Below, one piece after another: positions 13,775 through 21,572 of a stretch of 23,403 nucleotides of DNA. This DNA is from an uncultured Saprospiraceae bacterium. GTDB lineage: Bacteria > Bacteroidota > Bacteroidia > Chitinophagales > Saprospiraceae. The notes beneath the pieces were generated by a model that was not told the origin of the DNA, made no database searches, and worked only from the letters and a program-made list of their open reading frames with translations. The translations under genes were made by a program, and so were the position numbers. Location: assembly GCA_937969485.1 (NCBI GenBank), contig CALBVQ010000211.1, positions 1 through 23,403 on the forward strand, given 5' to 3'. The first letter of the stretch is position 1. Every line of letters begins with the position of its first letter.

Positions 13775-15241
13775 TTACTCATCGTTCAGTTCGCTCCAAA
13801 CATCTGCTAACGGGTCGCTAAAATTTGTTCCTCCGAAAATAAATTCTTTCGAAAGCACTTGTGCCTCAGCAAGCCCGAATAAGATTAGCTCCATCGCAAA
13901 CTGAGGGTCACTTTGATAAACCGCAGAAGTACTTGCTAAAGCTTCTAAGCCAGCTACCTCTCGCAGTGATTCTTCGTATTCACTCTGAGTGAAATCATTT
14001 AGTAAATCCATTTGATTTCCTCCTGCAAAGTATGCTTTAATAACTCCATAAGGATCCTTATCTGCTTGCTTGGAAAGCTTATTAGGGTCAGGGAATTGAG
14101 TCAAGAAAAAGGTCTTAATTGCTCCATTAATAAACGACAGAGCGACAGTGTGAGCGCCTTCTTGCTCTCCTTCATACACTAATTCGACCTTTCCCGTAAT
14201 AGCAGGTATGATTCCCCACAAGTCCGAAATTCTGCCAAATCCTTTCTTCTCACCATTCTTGAGCATACGCAACTCAATCGTCGAATATAAATTCTCCATC
14301 GCTGAAATACTAAGCCTCGCGCTTACTCCACTCTTCTCATCTACAAAATCACTGTATCTAGCTTCGAAACTCGATAATTCCAGTAACTGACTTAATGCAT
14401 CTGGCACATAAATATTCTTTCGTTGAAAATCATTCAACCGTGCTTCTTGCTTAGTGATACTCATTGCATCATCAAGAGCGTCTGGATAATGTGTCAAAAT
14501 TTGACTTTCAATTCTATCCTTTAGAGGAGTGATGATTGATCCTCTATTGGTGTAATCTTCAGGGTTGGCAGTAAATACGAATTGAATCTCAAGAGGTAGC
14601 GCCATTTTGAAACCTCGGATCTGTATATCTCCTTCTTGTAGGATATTGAAAAGCGACACCTGAATTCTCGCTTGTAAGTCAGGAAGCTCATTCATCACAA
14701 AAATACAACGGTGTGATCTAGGAATTAGTCCATAATGTATTACCCTAGGGTCATTATATGGCAACTTCAATGAAGCCGCTTTAATAGGATCAACATCTCC
14801 TATTAGATCCGCTACCGAAACGTCAGGCGTAGCTAATTTCTCAATATAACGAGCATCTCTATGCAGCCATTCGATTGGCGTGTCATCCCCAAACTTCGCA
14901 ACGGTCATCTGGCCCATGTAAGTAATGGGATTCATAGGATCATCATTCAATTCATTGTCCTTGATTACCGGAATAAATTCATCAAGAAGATGAACCATCA
15001 ATCGCGCCATCCGCGTTTTTGCTTGCCCCCGTAATCCTAGCAACAAGATATTGTGCTGTGACAATAAAGCTCTCTGGATGTCGGGAATCACCGTCTCGTC
15101 ATAACCTACTATTTCAGTGAATATTTTTTCTCCTTTGACTAACTTAGCTCTTAAGTTGTCCCTTATCTCTTCTTTTATACTTTTGGGAGTGTACTTCGAT
15201 TTCCTTAGTTCTCCTAGTGTTGATATATTATTGTGATTCAT
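13775..15241 (-). CDS. MoxR / magnesium-chelatase-I-like AAA+ ATPase
   Basis: A 488-residue protein using the ATG at 15241; an in-frame start 16 codons earlier would overlap the VWA gene. It contains Walker A GLRGQAKT (69-76), a Walker B region CIFVMNELPDL (Asn184-Glu185, Asn where most AAA+ proteins have Asp), sensor 1 FVFTANPEDYTNRG (Asn226) and the candidate Arg finger in LKDRIESQ (Arg243). The layout matches magnesium chelatase subunit I/MoxR-type ATPases, which work with a VWA partner as remodelling chaperones. The VWA gene lies immediately upstream with a 4-bp gap, so the two are co-translated. No bacteriochlorophyll or cobalamin chelatase large subunit is nearby, so metal chelation is unlikely. 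The client is unknown. Confidence 0.85.
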   Translation of the reverse strand: MNHNNISTLGELRKSKYTPKSIKEEIRDNLRAKLVKGEKIFTEIVGYDETVIPDIQRALLSQHNILLLGLRGQAKTRMARLMVHLLDEFIPVIKDNELNDDPMNPITYMGQMTVAKFGDDTPIEWLHRDARYIEKLATPDVSVADLIGDVDPIKAASLKLPYNDPRVIHYGLIPRSHRCIFVMNELPDLQARIQVSLFNILQEGDIQIRGFKMALPLEIQFVFTANPEDYTNRGSIITPLKDRIESQILTHYPDALDDAMSITKQEARLNDFQRKNIYVPDALSQLLELSSFEARYSDFVDEKSGVSARLSISAMENLYSTIELRMLKNGEKKGFGRISDLWGIIPAITGKVELVYEGEQEGAHTVALSFINGAIKTFFLTQFPDPNKLSKQADKDPYGVIKAYFAGGNQMDLLNDFTQSEYEESLREVAGLEALASTSAVYQSDPQFAMELILFGLAEAQVLSKEFIFGGTNFSDPLADVWSELNDE

Positions 15242-15245
15242 TCGT

Positions 15246-16349
15246 CTATTTTCTTTTCTTTTTGTTCTCTTTATAATCCATGAATACAAATTCGCCTAAA
15301 CCTTCTAGTGAACTGTAAAAAGCCTTTCCATTGTTTGTCTTGGTAAACTGATCTACAAACTGAACTAAGTATGGATCCCTTGCAATCATGAAAGTTGTGA
15401 TGGGAATGTCAAGTTTACGGGCTTTCACTGCAAGTGACAAAGTCCTGTTCAGGATTCCTTGGTCTAACCCGAAACTGTTCTTGAAATATTTATTTCCTTT
15501 TTTGATGCACGTCGGTTTCCCGTCTGTGATCATCATTATTTGTTTGTTATTATTCTTCTTTTTACGTAGGATATCCATTGCTAATTCTAAACCTGCCACT
15601 GTATTAGTATGGTATGGCCCTACTTCTAAGTAGGGTAAATCCTTGATTGTTATTTGCCACGCGTCGTTTCCAAATACTATGATATCAAGTGTATCGTGTG
15701 GATAGCGAGTGGTGATCAGCTCTGATAATGCCATCGCTACTCGCTTTGCAGGGGTAATTCGATCTTCACCATAGAGAATCATAGAATGAGAGATATCAAT
15801 CATCAGCACTGTGCTGGTCTGGGATTTATAATACGTTTCGTGTACTGTTAAGTCCCGTTGCGTCAGCTTGAAATCGTCTACTCCGTTGTTGATTTGCGCA
15901 TTTCTCAACGATTCGCTGATGTTGATTTTATCAAGTTTATCTCCAAAACTGTAAGGCTTGGTCTCACTTGTCGATTCATCCCCCAATCCTGAAAAACGTG
16001 TATTGTGTTCGCCTCTCTTAGATTTTTTTAGTTGATCGAAAATATCATTGAGGGCTTTTTGTCTTAAGGCAATTTCCATTTTTGAAGTAGGTACTTTGCC
16101 AAGTGGCCCACCTCCTTCCTTGTCGTTTTTGATGTACCCCTTCTCTTCTAAATCTTTGATAAAATCACTGATACCGTAATCGGGAGTGGTGAGCTTATAT
16201 TCTTTATCCAATGCTGTCAACCAGCTTAGTGCCTCATCAATGTTACCAGAAGTGTATACCAACAGGTCTTGAAAAATCTTAAGTAACCTATCGAATGCGC
16301 TAGCATTGGGGTCACCTGGTTCTGGTTTTTGAAATCGATATCCTCTCAT
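15246..16349 (-). CDS. VWA-domain protein, partner of the MoxR-type ATPase
   Basis: A 367-residue cytoplasmic protein without signal peptide or membrane segment. The N-terminal half (about 1-175) is helical and charged. A von Willebrand factor A domain follows from about 178, with the MIDAS motif DISHS (Asp185, Ser187, Ser189) and the later MITDGKPT segment carrying the MIDAS Asp. VWA partners of MoxR ATPases bind clients or cofactors through MIDAS metal. It ends 4 bp before the ATPase start. Upstream, only 54 bp separate it from the secreted CxxCH protein gene, so all three may share a transcript. Confidence 0.85.
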   Translation of the reverse strand: MRGYRFQKPEPGDPNASAFDRLLKIFQDLLVYTSGNIDEALSWLTALDKEYKLTTPDYGISDFIKDLEEKGYIKNDKEGGGPLGKVPTSKMEIALRQKALNDIFDQLKKSKRGEHNTRFSGLGDESTSETKPYSFGDKLDKINISESLRNAQINNGVDDFKLTQRDLTVHETYYKSQTSTVLMIDISHSMILYGEDRITPAKRVAMALSELITTRYPHDTLDIIVFGNDAWQITIKDLPYLEVGPYHTNTVAGLELAMDILRKKKNNNKQIMMITDGKPTCIKKGNKYFKNSFGLDQGILNRTLSLAVKARKLDIPITTFMIARDPYLVQFVDQFTKTNNGKAFYSSLEGLGEFVFMDYKENKKKRK

Positions 16350-16403
16350 CTTCTATCTTGTAAAGTAGAAAACGAAGTTACCGAGTTTATGTTTATGCTT
16401 TAA

Positions 16404-17450
16404 CTATATCTTTACTATTTTTTTTGTTTCTACGTAAATACCATTGTCTGTGGTAATTAGAACATAGTAAATTCCTGGCATTTGATCGCTCATATCTATC
16501 ACCGTTGCATCAGTGGTACTTATTACTTGGTTTCCAAATGCATCATAAACTGAAACTAATAAATCCTCTGCACTAACAACTTGAAATTCTGAAACTACTT
16601 GTGTCGGATGCACCTGCACGCTCACATGTTCAACTGCTTTGACACTCACAACTTGCGAAAATTCATAATTACCGTTTAGATCTACCTGCTTTACTCTATA
16701 ATAGATCATTCCTTGGTACTCTACCTCATCTAGGAATTCATAGTCTGTGATTCCTGCACTCATCCCACGTCCTTCAAGCTCTCCCACTTTGGAAAATGAT
16801 TTTCCATCTGTACTTCTTTCTACCTCAAAATGACTATTATTAACCTCTGTTGCAGTGGACCATGATACGTAATTCCCTTCTCGGGTATTAGTGGCTGACA
16901 TTTTTATCCACTCAACAGGCAAGACGATCAAATTTGAATTGAAATACACCACATCTCCTCCTGTATTTCCATTCTCATTCACAGAATTACCTGCGTAGTA
17001 AAACACAACATCAGTAAATTGTGCTGGGTCATCGGGTGTAGTGTAACGTACGTCCCACGTTGCAGCATTACTAGTGAATGGTCTAGGTGAGTTTTGGACT
17101 AGTCTACTTGTTGAATTAATTCTAGTTCCAACGTCCACAACAGTAAAACTCCCACGCATCAGGTTATTATTTCCATTAGTAGCTACGAGCTGAAATCCAG
17201 AGGCGGAAAGCGTTGCCCCAGCGTCCGGTTCATTGACCCGAATTTGAAAATCATACGTGGTATTTGGTGTAAATTCGGCTGGAAGTCCCAGCAATTCAAT
17301 AGAGCCGTTGTTAGTTGCCGCACCACCATGACAAGAGGCGCAGGTACCTAGATCACCAATTGCACCAGCTCTGTTATCATTTCTACCGCCAGAACTAGCG
17401 ATAAAAAGTCCAGCTGTTAGCACAAGTAAGAAAAGTTTGGAAAGTCTCAT
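16404..17450 (-). CDS. Secreted CxxCH protein with choice-of-anchor V-like domain and T9SS sorting domain
   Basis: A 348-residue exported protein with signal peptide 1-20. The mature N terminus bears one haem-binding-type motif CASCH (Cys37, Cys40, His41) in GDLGTCASCHGG, as in c-type cytochromes. Residues 42-180 form a Reeler-like beta-sandwich of the kind annotated as choice-of-anchor V in Bacteroidota (GFQLVATNG, DVVFYYAGNSVNENGNTGGD). Residues 182-275 look like a fibronectin-type segment (VSWSTATEVNNSHFEVERSTDG). Residues 280-348 are a T9SS type A sorting domain ending KKIVKI. No Met axial ligand is evident. It may bind one haem or use the motif otherwise. Role unknown. Confidence 0.75.
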   Translation of the reverse strand: MRLSKLFLLVLTAGLFIASSGGRNDNRAGAIGDLGTCASCHGGAATNNGSIELLGLPAEFTPNTTYDFQIRVNEPDAGATLSASGFQLVATNGNNNLMRGSFTVVDVGTRINSTSRLVQNSPRPFTSNAATWDVRYTTPDDPAQFTDVVFYYAGNSVNENGNTGGDVVYFNSNLIVLPVEWIKMSATNTREGNYVSWSTATEVNNSHFEVERSTDGKSFSKVGELEGRGMSAGITDYEFLDEVEYQGMIYYRVKQVDLNGNYEFSQVVSVKAVEHVSVQVHPTQVVSEFQVVSAEDLLVSVYDAFGNQVISTTDATVIDMSDQMPGIYYVLITTDNGIYVETKKIVKI

Positions 17451-17555
17451 AAATCTGAAATTTGCTTAAAAGTAAATAGTCTCTACCATAAAAGACTCTA
17501 TTAGTCGATAAAATGCTTGTACAAAATCAAATAAGTTTAATTTCGTTGTAAATTA

Positions 17556-17563
17556 TATCTTTG
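17556..17563 (+). promoter_or_regulatory. Putative -7 promoter element for the lepB operon
   Basis: TATCTTTG is an exact TAnnTTTG match, the same octamer as in the tRNA promoter at 23318. It lies 20 bp before the lepB start codon. The -33 region has only TTTA at a short spacing, so the promoter is tentative. Confidence 0.45.
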
Positions 17564-17583
17564 CCGCCTAAAATACATTAACC

Positions 17584-19170
17584 TTGAGTATACTAATCTT
17601 TCTTTTACTATCGTACGTTTTATTGAGCATATCTCTTTTCTACCTCTTTAAGAAAACAGACGTCGCTCCTGTCAAAGGTCTTATTCCTGGAGTAAACTTC
17701 ATTGAATGGTGTAAATTGATAGGCCGTAAACCTATTCATGCCCTTTGGCTACTTTTTCCCATTGTCAATATTTTTATTTTCACTGCGATGGCGGTAGATT
17801 TAGTAAGATCGTTTGGCAAGCTAGGTTTCTTGGATTCAGCACTGGCAGTAATTTATGCTCCAGCAGCTTTCTTGAAGACGGCTTTTAACGATAAAGACAA
17901 GTATGTAGGTCAAACACTTCTTCTTGAAAAGGAGTATGCGGAAAAAATGGCTTCCGCCAAAAGTGAAGGTAATGACTACGAATACAAGAAACTAGTGGCT
18001 AATAACCCTTATCAGAAAAATCAAGGTCGAGAGTGGGTAGAGTCGATAGTCTTCGCTGTTTTTGCAGCTGCGTTTATTAGAATGTTTTTGATCGAAGCCT
18101 ATATTATCCCAACACCATCGATGGAGGGATCTTTACTTGTAGGAGACTTCTTATTTGTAAGCAAAGCTTCATACGGAATCCGTACTCCTCAAACCATCGC
18201 GATGTTTCCGCTTCTACATAATACAATTCCTGGTTTAGGAACAGAGTCATACCTAGAAAAACCATCTCTGCCATACTTTAGATTGCCGAAGTGGGGAGAG
18301 GTTGAATTAAATGATCCTATCGTTTTTAACTGGCCAGCTGGAGACAGTATTTACCTTGCGAGCGGCAGATCTTGGTCAGCTTATCAAGCATCAATTTCAA
18401 ACGACCCCGCACTACGACAACAAGTTGAAAGAGGTAATTTAAGAACTAGACCAGTAGATAAAAGAGATCACTACATCAAGAGGTGCTTGGCTTTGCCAGG
18501 AGACTCCTTACAGATAATCAATCGTCAAGTTCACATAAATGGAGTGGCAATAGCAAATCCCACAGAAATGCAATTTACTTATTTAGTTGAAGGTGGAGTT
18601 GGAATCCTTGACCATCGGAAATTGAATGACCTAGGTATAGAGTCTGACGAGATAACCGAGCTAAAGTCTGGCATGGCCGTTTTAACTATGAATAATAAAC
18701 AAGCTAAAGATGTAGCTGAAATGTATCCATCCCTATCCATTGTTCACATGCCAGCAAGGGAGACAGGTGCCCGAATTTTCCCTAATGACCCTAAGAATTT
18801 CAACACTTGGACTATTGACGATTTCGGGCCTATTTATATTCCTAAAGCAGGAGAAACTGTTGTTATTACTCCGAATAATATTGCACTTTACAAAAGGATT
18901 ATAGGAACTTACGAGAATCACGAGCTGGAAGTAAAAAATGGGAGAATATTTATTGACGGCGTGCAATCCACTTCATATACATTTGAGCAAGACTATTTTT
19001 GGGCAATGGGAGACAACAGACACCAGTCTGAAGATTCGAGATTTTGGGGATTTGTTCCATTTGACCACATGGTGGGAAAGCCTTTGTTCATATGGATGTC
19101 GATCAAGGAAAATAGTCTTTCGAAGGGAATAAGATGGAACCGATTATTCTCTTCTGCGAACAAGTTTTGA
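17584..19170 (+). CDS. lepB: Signal peptidase I (LepB), long Bacteroidota form
   Basis: A 528-residue membrane protease that removes signal peptides from exported proteins (family S26). Hydrophobic segments lie at residues 1-22, 52-72 and 152-172. Catalytic Ser179 is in IPTPSMEGS and Lys299 in DHYIKRCLALPGD; the final GDNRHQSEDSRFWGFVP block is near 475-491. It is much longer than the E. coli enzyme because of the N-terminal membrane region and an insert between the Lys box and the GDNR box, as in other Bacteroidota. The start is TTG; no ATG precedes the first membrane segment. Residues 123-126 (ASAK) are encoded by GNRA mini-hairpin copy 8. It heads an operon with three envelope-type genes. 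Confidence 0.95.
   Translation: MSILIFLLLSYVLLSISLFYLFKKTDVAPVKGLIPGVNFIEWCKLIGRKPIHALWLLFPIVNIFIFTAMAVDLVRSFGKLGFLDSALAVIYAPAAFLKTAFNDKDKYVGQTLLLEKEYAEKMASAKSEGNDYEYKKLVANNPYQKNQGREWVESIVFAVFAAAFIRMFLIEAYIIPTPSMEGSLLVGDFLFVSKASYGIRTPQTIAMFPLLHNTIPGLGTESYLEKPSLPYFRLPKWGEVELNDPIVFNWPAGDSIYLASGRSWSAYQASISNDPALRQQVERGNLRTRPVDKRDHYIKRCLALPGDSLQIINRQVHINGVAIANPTEMQFTYLVEGGVGILDHRKLNDLGIESDEITELKSGMAVLTMNNKQAKDVAEMYPSLSIVHMPARETGARIFPNDPKNFNTWTIDDFGPIYIPKAGETVVITPNNIALYKRIIGTYENHELEVKNGRIFIDGVQSTSYTFEQDYFWAMGDNRHQSEDSRFWGFVPFDHMVGKPLFIWMSIKENSLSKGIRWNRLFSSANKF
17949..17958 (-). repeat. GNRA mini-hairpin repeat, copy 8, inside lepB (loop GGAA)
   Basis: On the minus strand it reads TTTTGGCGGAAGCCAT, antisense to lepB, where it encodes Met-Ala-Ser-Ala-Lys. 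The 17-base string ATGGCTTCCGCCAAAAG is identical to the intergenic copy at 3765-3781. Confidence 0.7.
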
Positions 19171-19202
19171 TTTTATTCTGTATCTTGTAGAAATATGTCA
19201 AA

Positions 19203-20069
19203 ATGAAAATAAGTATACTTGTCCTTTTAGGCTCGCTTTTTTTGGGGATCTTCGTCCCAAAGTTAAATGCTCAACTTCCGGAAACTGAAGTATGGATGCT
19301 CACTCTTGATAACTATGATAATATCAAGAAGGTAGAGTACCTAAGTAATTTCAATTCAGGAGCGTATAATAACCAGGCTGTCTTTGCGGACAATAACAAT
19401 ATTCTGATGACTGCCGAACTGGACGAAGGCAATACGGACATAGTGATGTTGAATCCTATTTCCAAGAAATGGACAAGATTAACGAAAACCTTAGAAAATG
19501 AATACAGTCCTCAAATTAGCGAAAACAATTATGTTACAACTGTTCGAGTAGAACAAGACGAAAAAACACAACTACTCTGGCAGTACCCTAAAGATGCGTC
19601 AAATAGTGGAAAGCAATTCGTTGAAGAATATACAAATGTTGGTTACTATCAATCTTTGAATAACTACAAGATGGCCATGTTTGTCTTGGAACAAACGAAT
19701 GATCTACATATCATAAATCTAAGAAACAACAGATTAGAAGCGGTAACTAAAGATATAGGGCGTTGTTTAAAGCTTAGAAAAAATGGTGAACTATTATTCA
19801 TTCAGAATGATGCCAAGCCAACCATAAAGAGCTATAACCCAATCAGCAAAAGAATAGAGACGGTGCATAAGGCACTAGAAGGCAGTGCTGACTTTGCGCT
19901 TTTTGGAGATTCCGAAATCATAATAATGGCAAAGGGACCCCATATCTATCGATATAACCCCACAGCAGCAAGCTACATTCTACTATACGACCTTTCAGAA
20001 TATGGTCTGAAAAACATCACACGCATGGACTACAGGAATGGAAAGCTTTTACTCGTGAATAAACCATAA
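19203..20069 (+). CDS. Exported propeller-like protein (TolB/WD40-like)
   Basis: A 288-residue protein with signal peptide 1 to about 23 (ending LNA). The mature part has repeated blade-like units, for example DIVMLNPISKKWTRLTKTLENEYSPQIS, DLHIINLRNNRLEAVTKDIG, TIKSYNPISKRIETVHKALEG and HIYRYNPTAASYILLYDLSEYG, each ending in a W/I-R-L-like strand as in TolB or WD40-type propellers. About five to six blades fit. No catalytic residues were recognised. It follows lepB by 32 bp and precedes the DUF1684 gene by 2 bp, so it is in the lepB operon. Function unknown. Confidence 0.6.
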   Translation: MKISILVLLGSLFLGIFVPKLNAQLPETEVWMLTLDNYDNIKKVEYLSNFNSGAYNNQAVFADNNNILMTAELDEGNTDIVMLNPISKKWTRLTKTLENEYSPQISENNYVTTVRVEQDEKTQLLWQYPKDASNSGKQFVEEYTNVGYYQSLNNYKMAMFVLEQTNDLHIINLRNNRLEAVTKDIGRCLKLRKNGELLFIQNDAKPTIKSYNPISKRIETVHKALEGSADFALFGDSEIIIMAKGPHIYRYNPTAASYILLYDLSEYGLKNITRMDYRNGKLLLVNKP

Positions 20070-20071
20070 CT

Positions 20072-20713
20072 ATGTCCTACTTACATACTACGCTGACAGC
20101 ACTTTTTGCTTTTTTTCTAATATCTTGTGGTACAACCAGCAAGGTCGCCAGCAATACCGACTACCCATCTGAAATTGCGGAGTTCCGCAAAGCGAAGAAG
20201 CAAGAATTTAGAGAAAGTGACCACGCTCCCCTTAAGGGAGCTGAACTCGATAAAATGAGATTTTACAAGGCCAATGAATCCTTCAGAGTCACTGCAAAAG
20301 TAGAATTGATCCCACCAGGAGAAAGTATTACCATAAATACAAGCTCTGGTGAGGAACGAAACTATATAGAATATGCAAGGTTGACTTTTGAGCTTGACTC
20401 ACAACCTCACACCATGATATTGCACACAAGCAAATCATTTGCCGCTATACCAAAATATAAAGATCTCCTTTTTTTTATGTTTACTGATGAAACCAACGGT
20501 GAAGAAACATATGGAGGTGGGCGTTACATTGATTTATCAAAAACAGACATAAAAGACGGTACGATCGTATTGGATTTCAACAAAGCGTATCATCCATACT
20601 GCCACTATAGCGCAGGTTATAGCTGCCCCATTCCACCAGCTGACAATCACATTTCTGTTCCAGTCAAAGCGGGCGAGAAAAATTATGCTGGCGAATACAA
20701 GGGAGCACACTAA
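20072..20713 (+). CDS. DUF1684-family lipoprotein
   Basis: A 213-residue protein with a lipoprotein signal peptide (LISCGTTSK, Cys19). The rest matches DUF1684 (PF07920): EIAEFRKAKKQEFRESDHAPL near the start, then FMFTDETNGEETYGGGRYIDL, the cysteine-bearing DFNKAYHPYCHYSAGYSCPIPPADN, and a final AGEK. Cysteines in PYCHY and SCPIPP are typical of the family. The biochemical role of DUF1684 is unknown. It starts 2 bp after the propeller-like gene, and its stop codon directly abuts the ATG of the BtuF-like gene. Confidence 0.9.
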   Translation: MSYLHTTLTALFAFFLISCGTTSKVASNTDYPSEIAEFRKAKKQEFRESDHAPLKGAELDKMRFYKANESFRVTAKVELIPPGESITINTSSGEERNYIEYARLTFELDSQPHTMILHTSKSFAAIPKYKDLLFFMFTDETNGEETYGGGRYIDLSKTDIKDGTIVLDFNKAYHPYCHYSAGYSCPIPPADNHISVPVKAGEKNYAGEYKGAH

Positions 20714-21499
20714 ATGCGGGAGTATCACGATCAGTTAGGAAGGAAATTATCTATCGAGAAACCAATTACTAAAATTGTCTCTTTGGTACCTTCTATTACA
20801 GAATTGCTCTATGATTTAGACTTAAGTCGACATATTGTGGGTAGGACTAAATTCTGTGTCTTTGATGGAGTAGACAAGACGACAGCTTCGATCGTAGGCG
20901 GAACGAAACAAGTTCATTTCGATAAGATTGATGAGCTTACGCCTGACCTCATCATATGCAATAAGGAAGAGAATACACTAGAAATTGTAGAAACACTAGC
21001 ACGCTCCTACCCTGTTTATGTTTCTGCAATCCAAACCATTCATGGTGCGCTATCAATGATTGAGGATTTAGGAGAAATACTCGATAGAGAGACGATAAGT
21101 CTAGCCTTGATTAAGGAGATAAATAACAAACAGGTCGCGTTTCACAAACAGCAATTTCCAGAGGTAAAGTGTCTGTATATGATATGGAACAAGCCAATGA
21201 TGACGATAGGAATGGACACCTTTATTTATCATATGCTGCAAGAAATGAACTGCACTTCAGTTGTTCGAGATTTCAGATATCCTGAAATCACTGAAGACGG
21301 CATTCGAAATTCTTCAGCAGAGTACATTCTCTTATCAGATGAACCGTTTCCATTCGGTGTCAAACACAAAGAAGAATTTGCAAAATTATTTCCCGACAAG
21401 AAAATTATTTTAGTCGATGGTAGTTATTTTTCATGGTATGGTTCACGAATATTAAAAGCATATGATTACATGCTTAACTTAAGAGAGACAATTTTATAG
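20714..21499 (+). CDS. BtuF/TroA-like helical-backbone metal-receptor protein without signal peptide
   Basis: A 261-residue protein of the cluster III periplasmic binding fold (BtuF/FepB, COG0614). The first lobe opens with ITKIVSLVPSITELLYDL and has VGRTKFC and LTPDLIICNKEENTLEIVETL; the second has KCLYMIWNKPMMTIGMDTFI and ends at EFAKLFPDKKIILVDG-YFSWYGSRI. Family members deliver B12 or ferric chelates to an ABC importer. This protein starts MREYHDQLGRKL with no signal peptide or lipobox, and no ABC permease or ATPase is in the window, so a cytoplasmic role is possible. Its ATG follows the DUF1684 stop without a gap. Confidence 0.8.
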   Translation: MREYHDQLGRKLSIEKPITKIVSLVPSITELLYDLDLSRHIVGRTKFCVFDGVDKTTASIVGGTKQVHFDKIDELTPDLIICNKEENTLEIVETLARSYPVYVSAIQTIHGALSMIEDLGEILDRETISLALIKEINNKQVAFHKQQFPEVKCLYMIWNKPMMTIGMDTFIYHMLQEMNCTSVVRDFRYPEITEDGIRNSSAEYILLSDEPFPFGVKHKEEFAKLFPDKKIILVDGSYFSWYGSRILKAYDYMLNLRETIL

Positions 21500-21572
21500 G
21501 TGACGTCTGTGTTATTAAGGAAATTATGGTTTGTTATTGTATGTTTGTTGAGATGACGAAATCCGAAGATTT

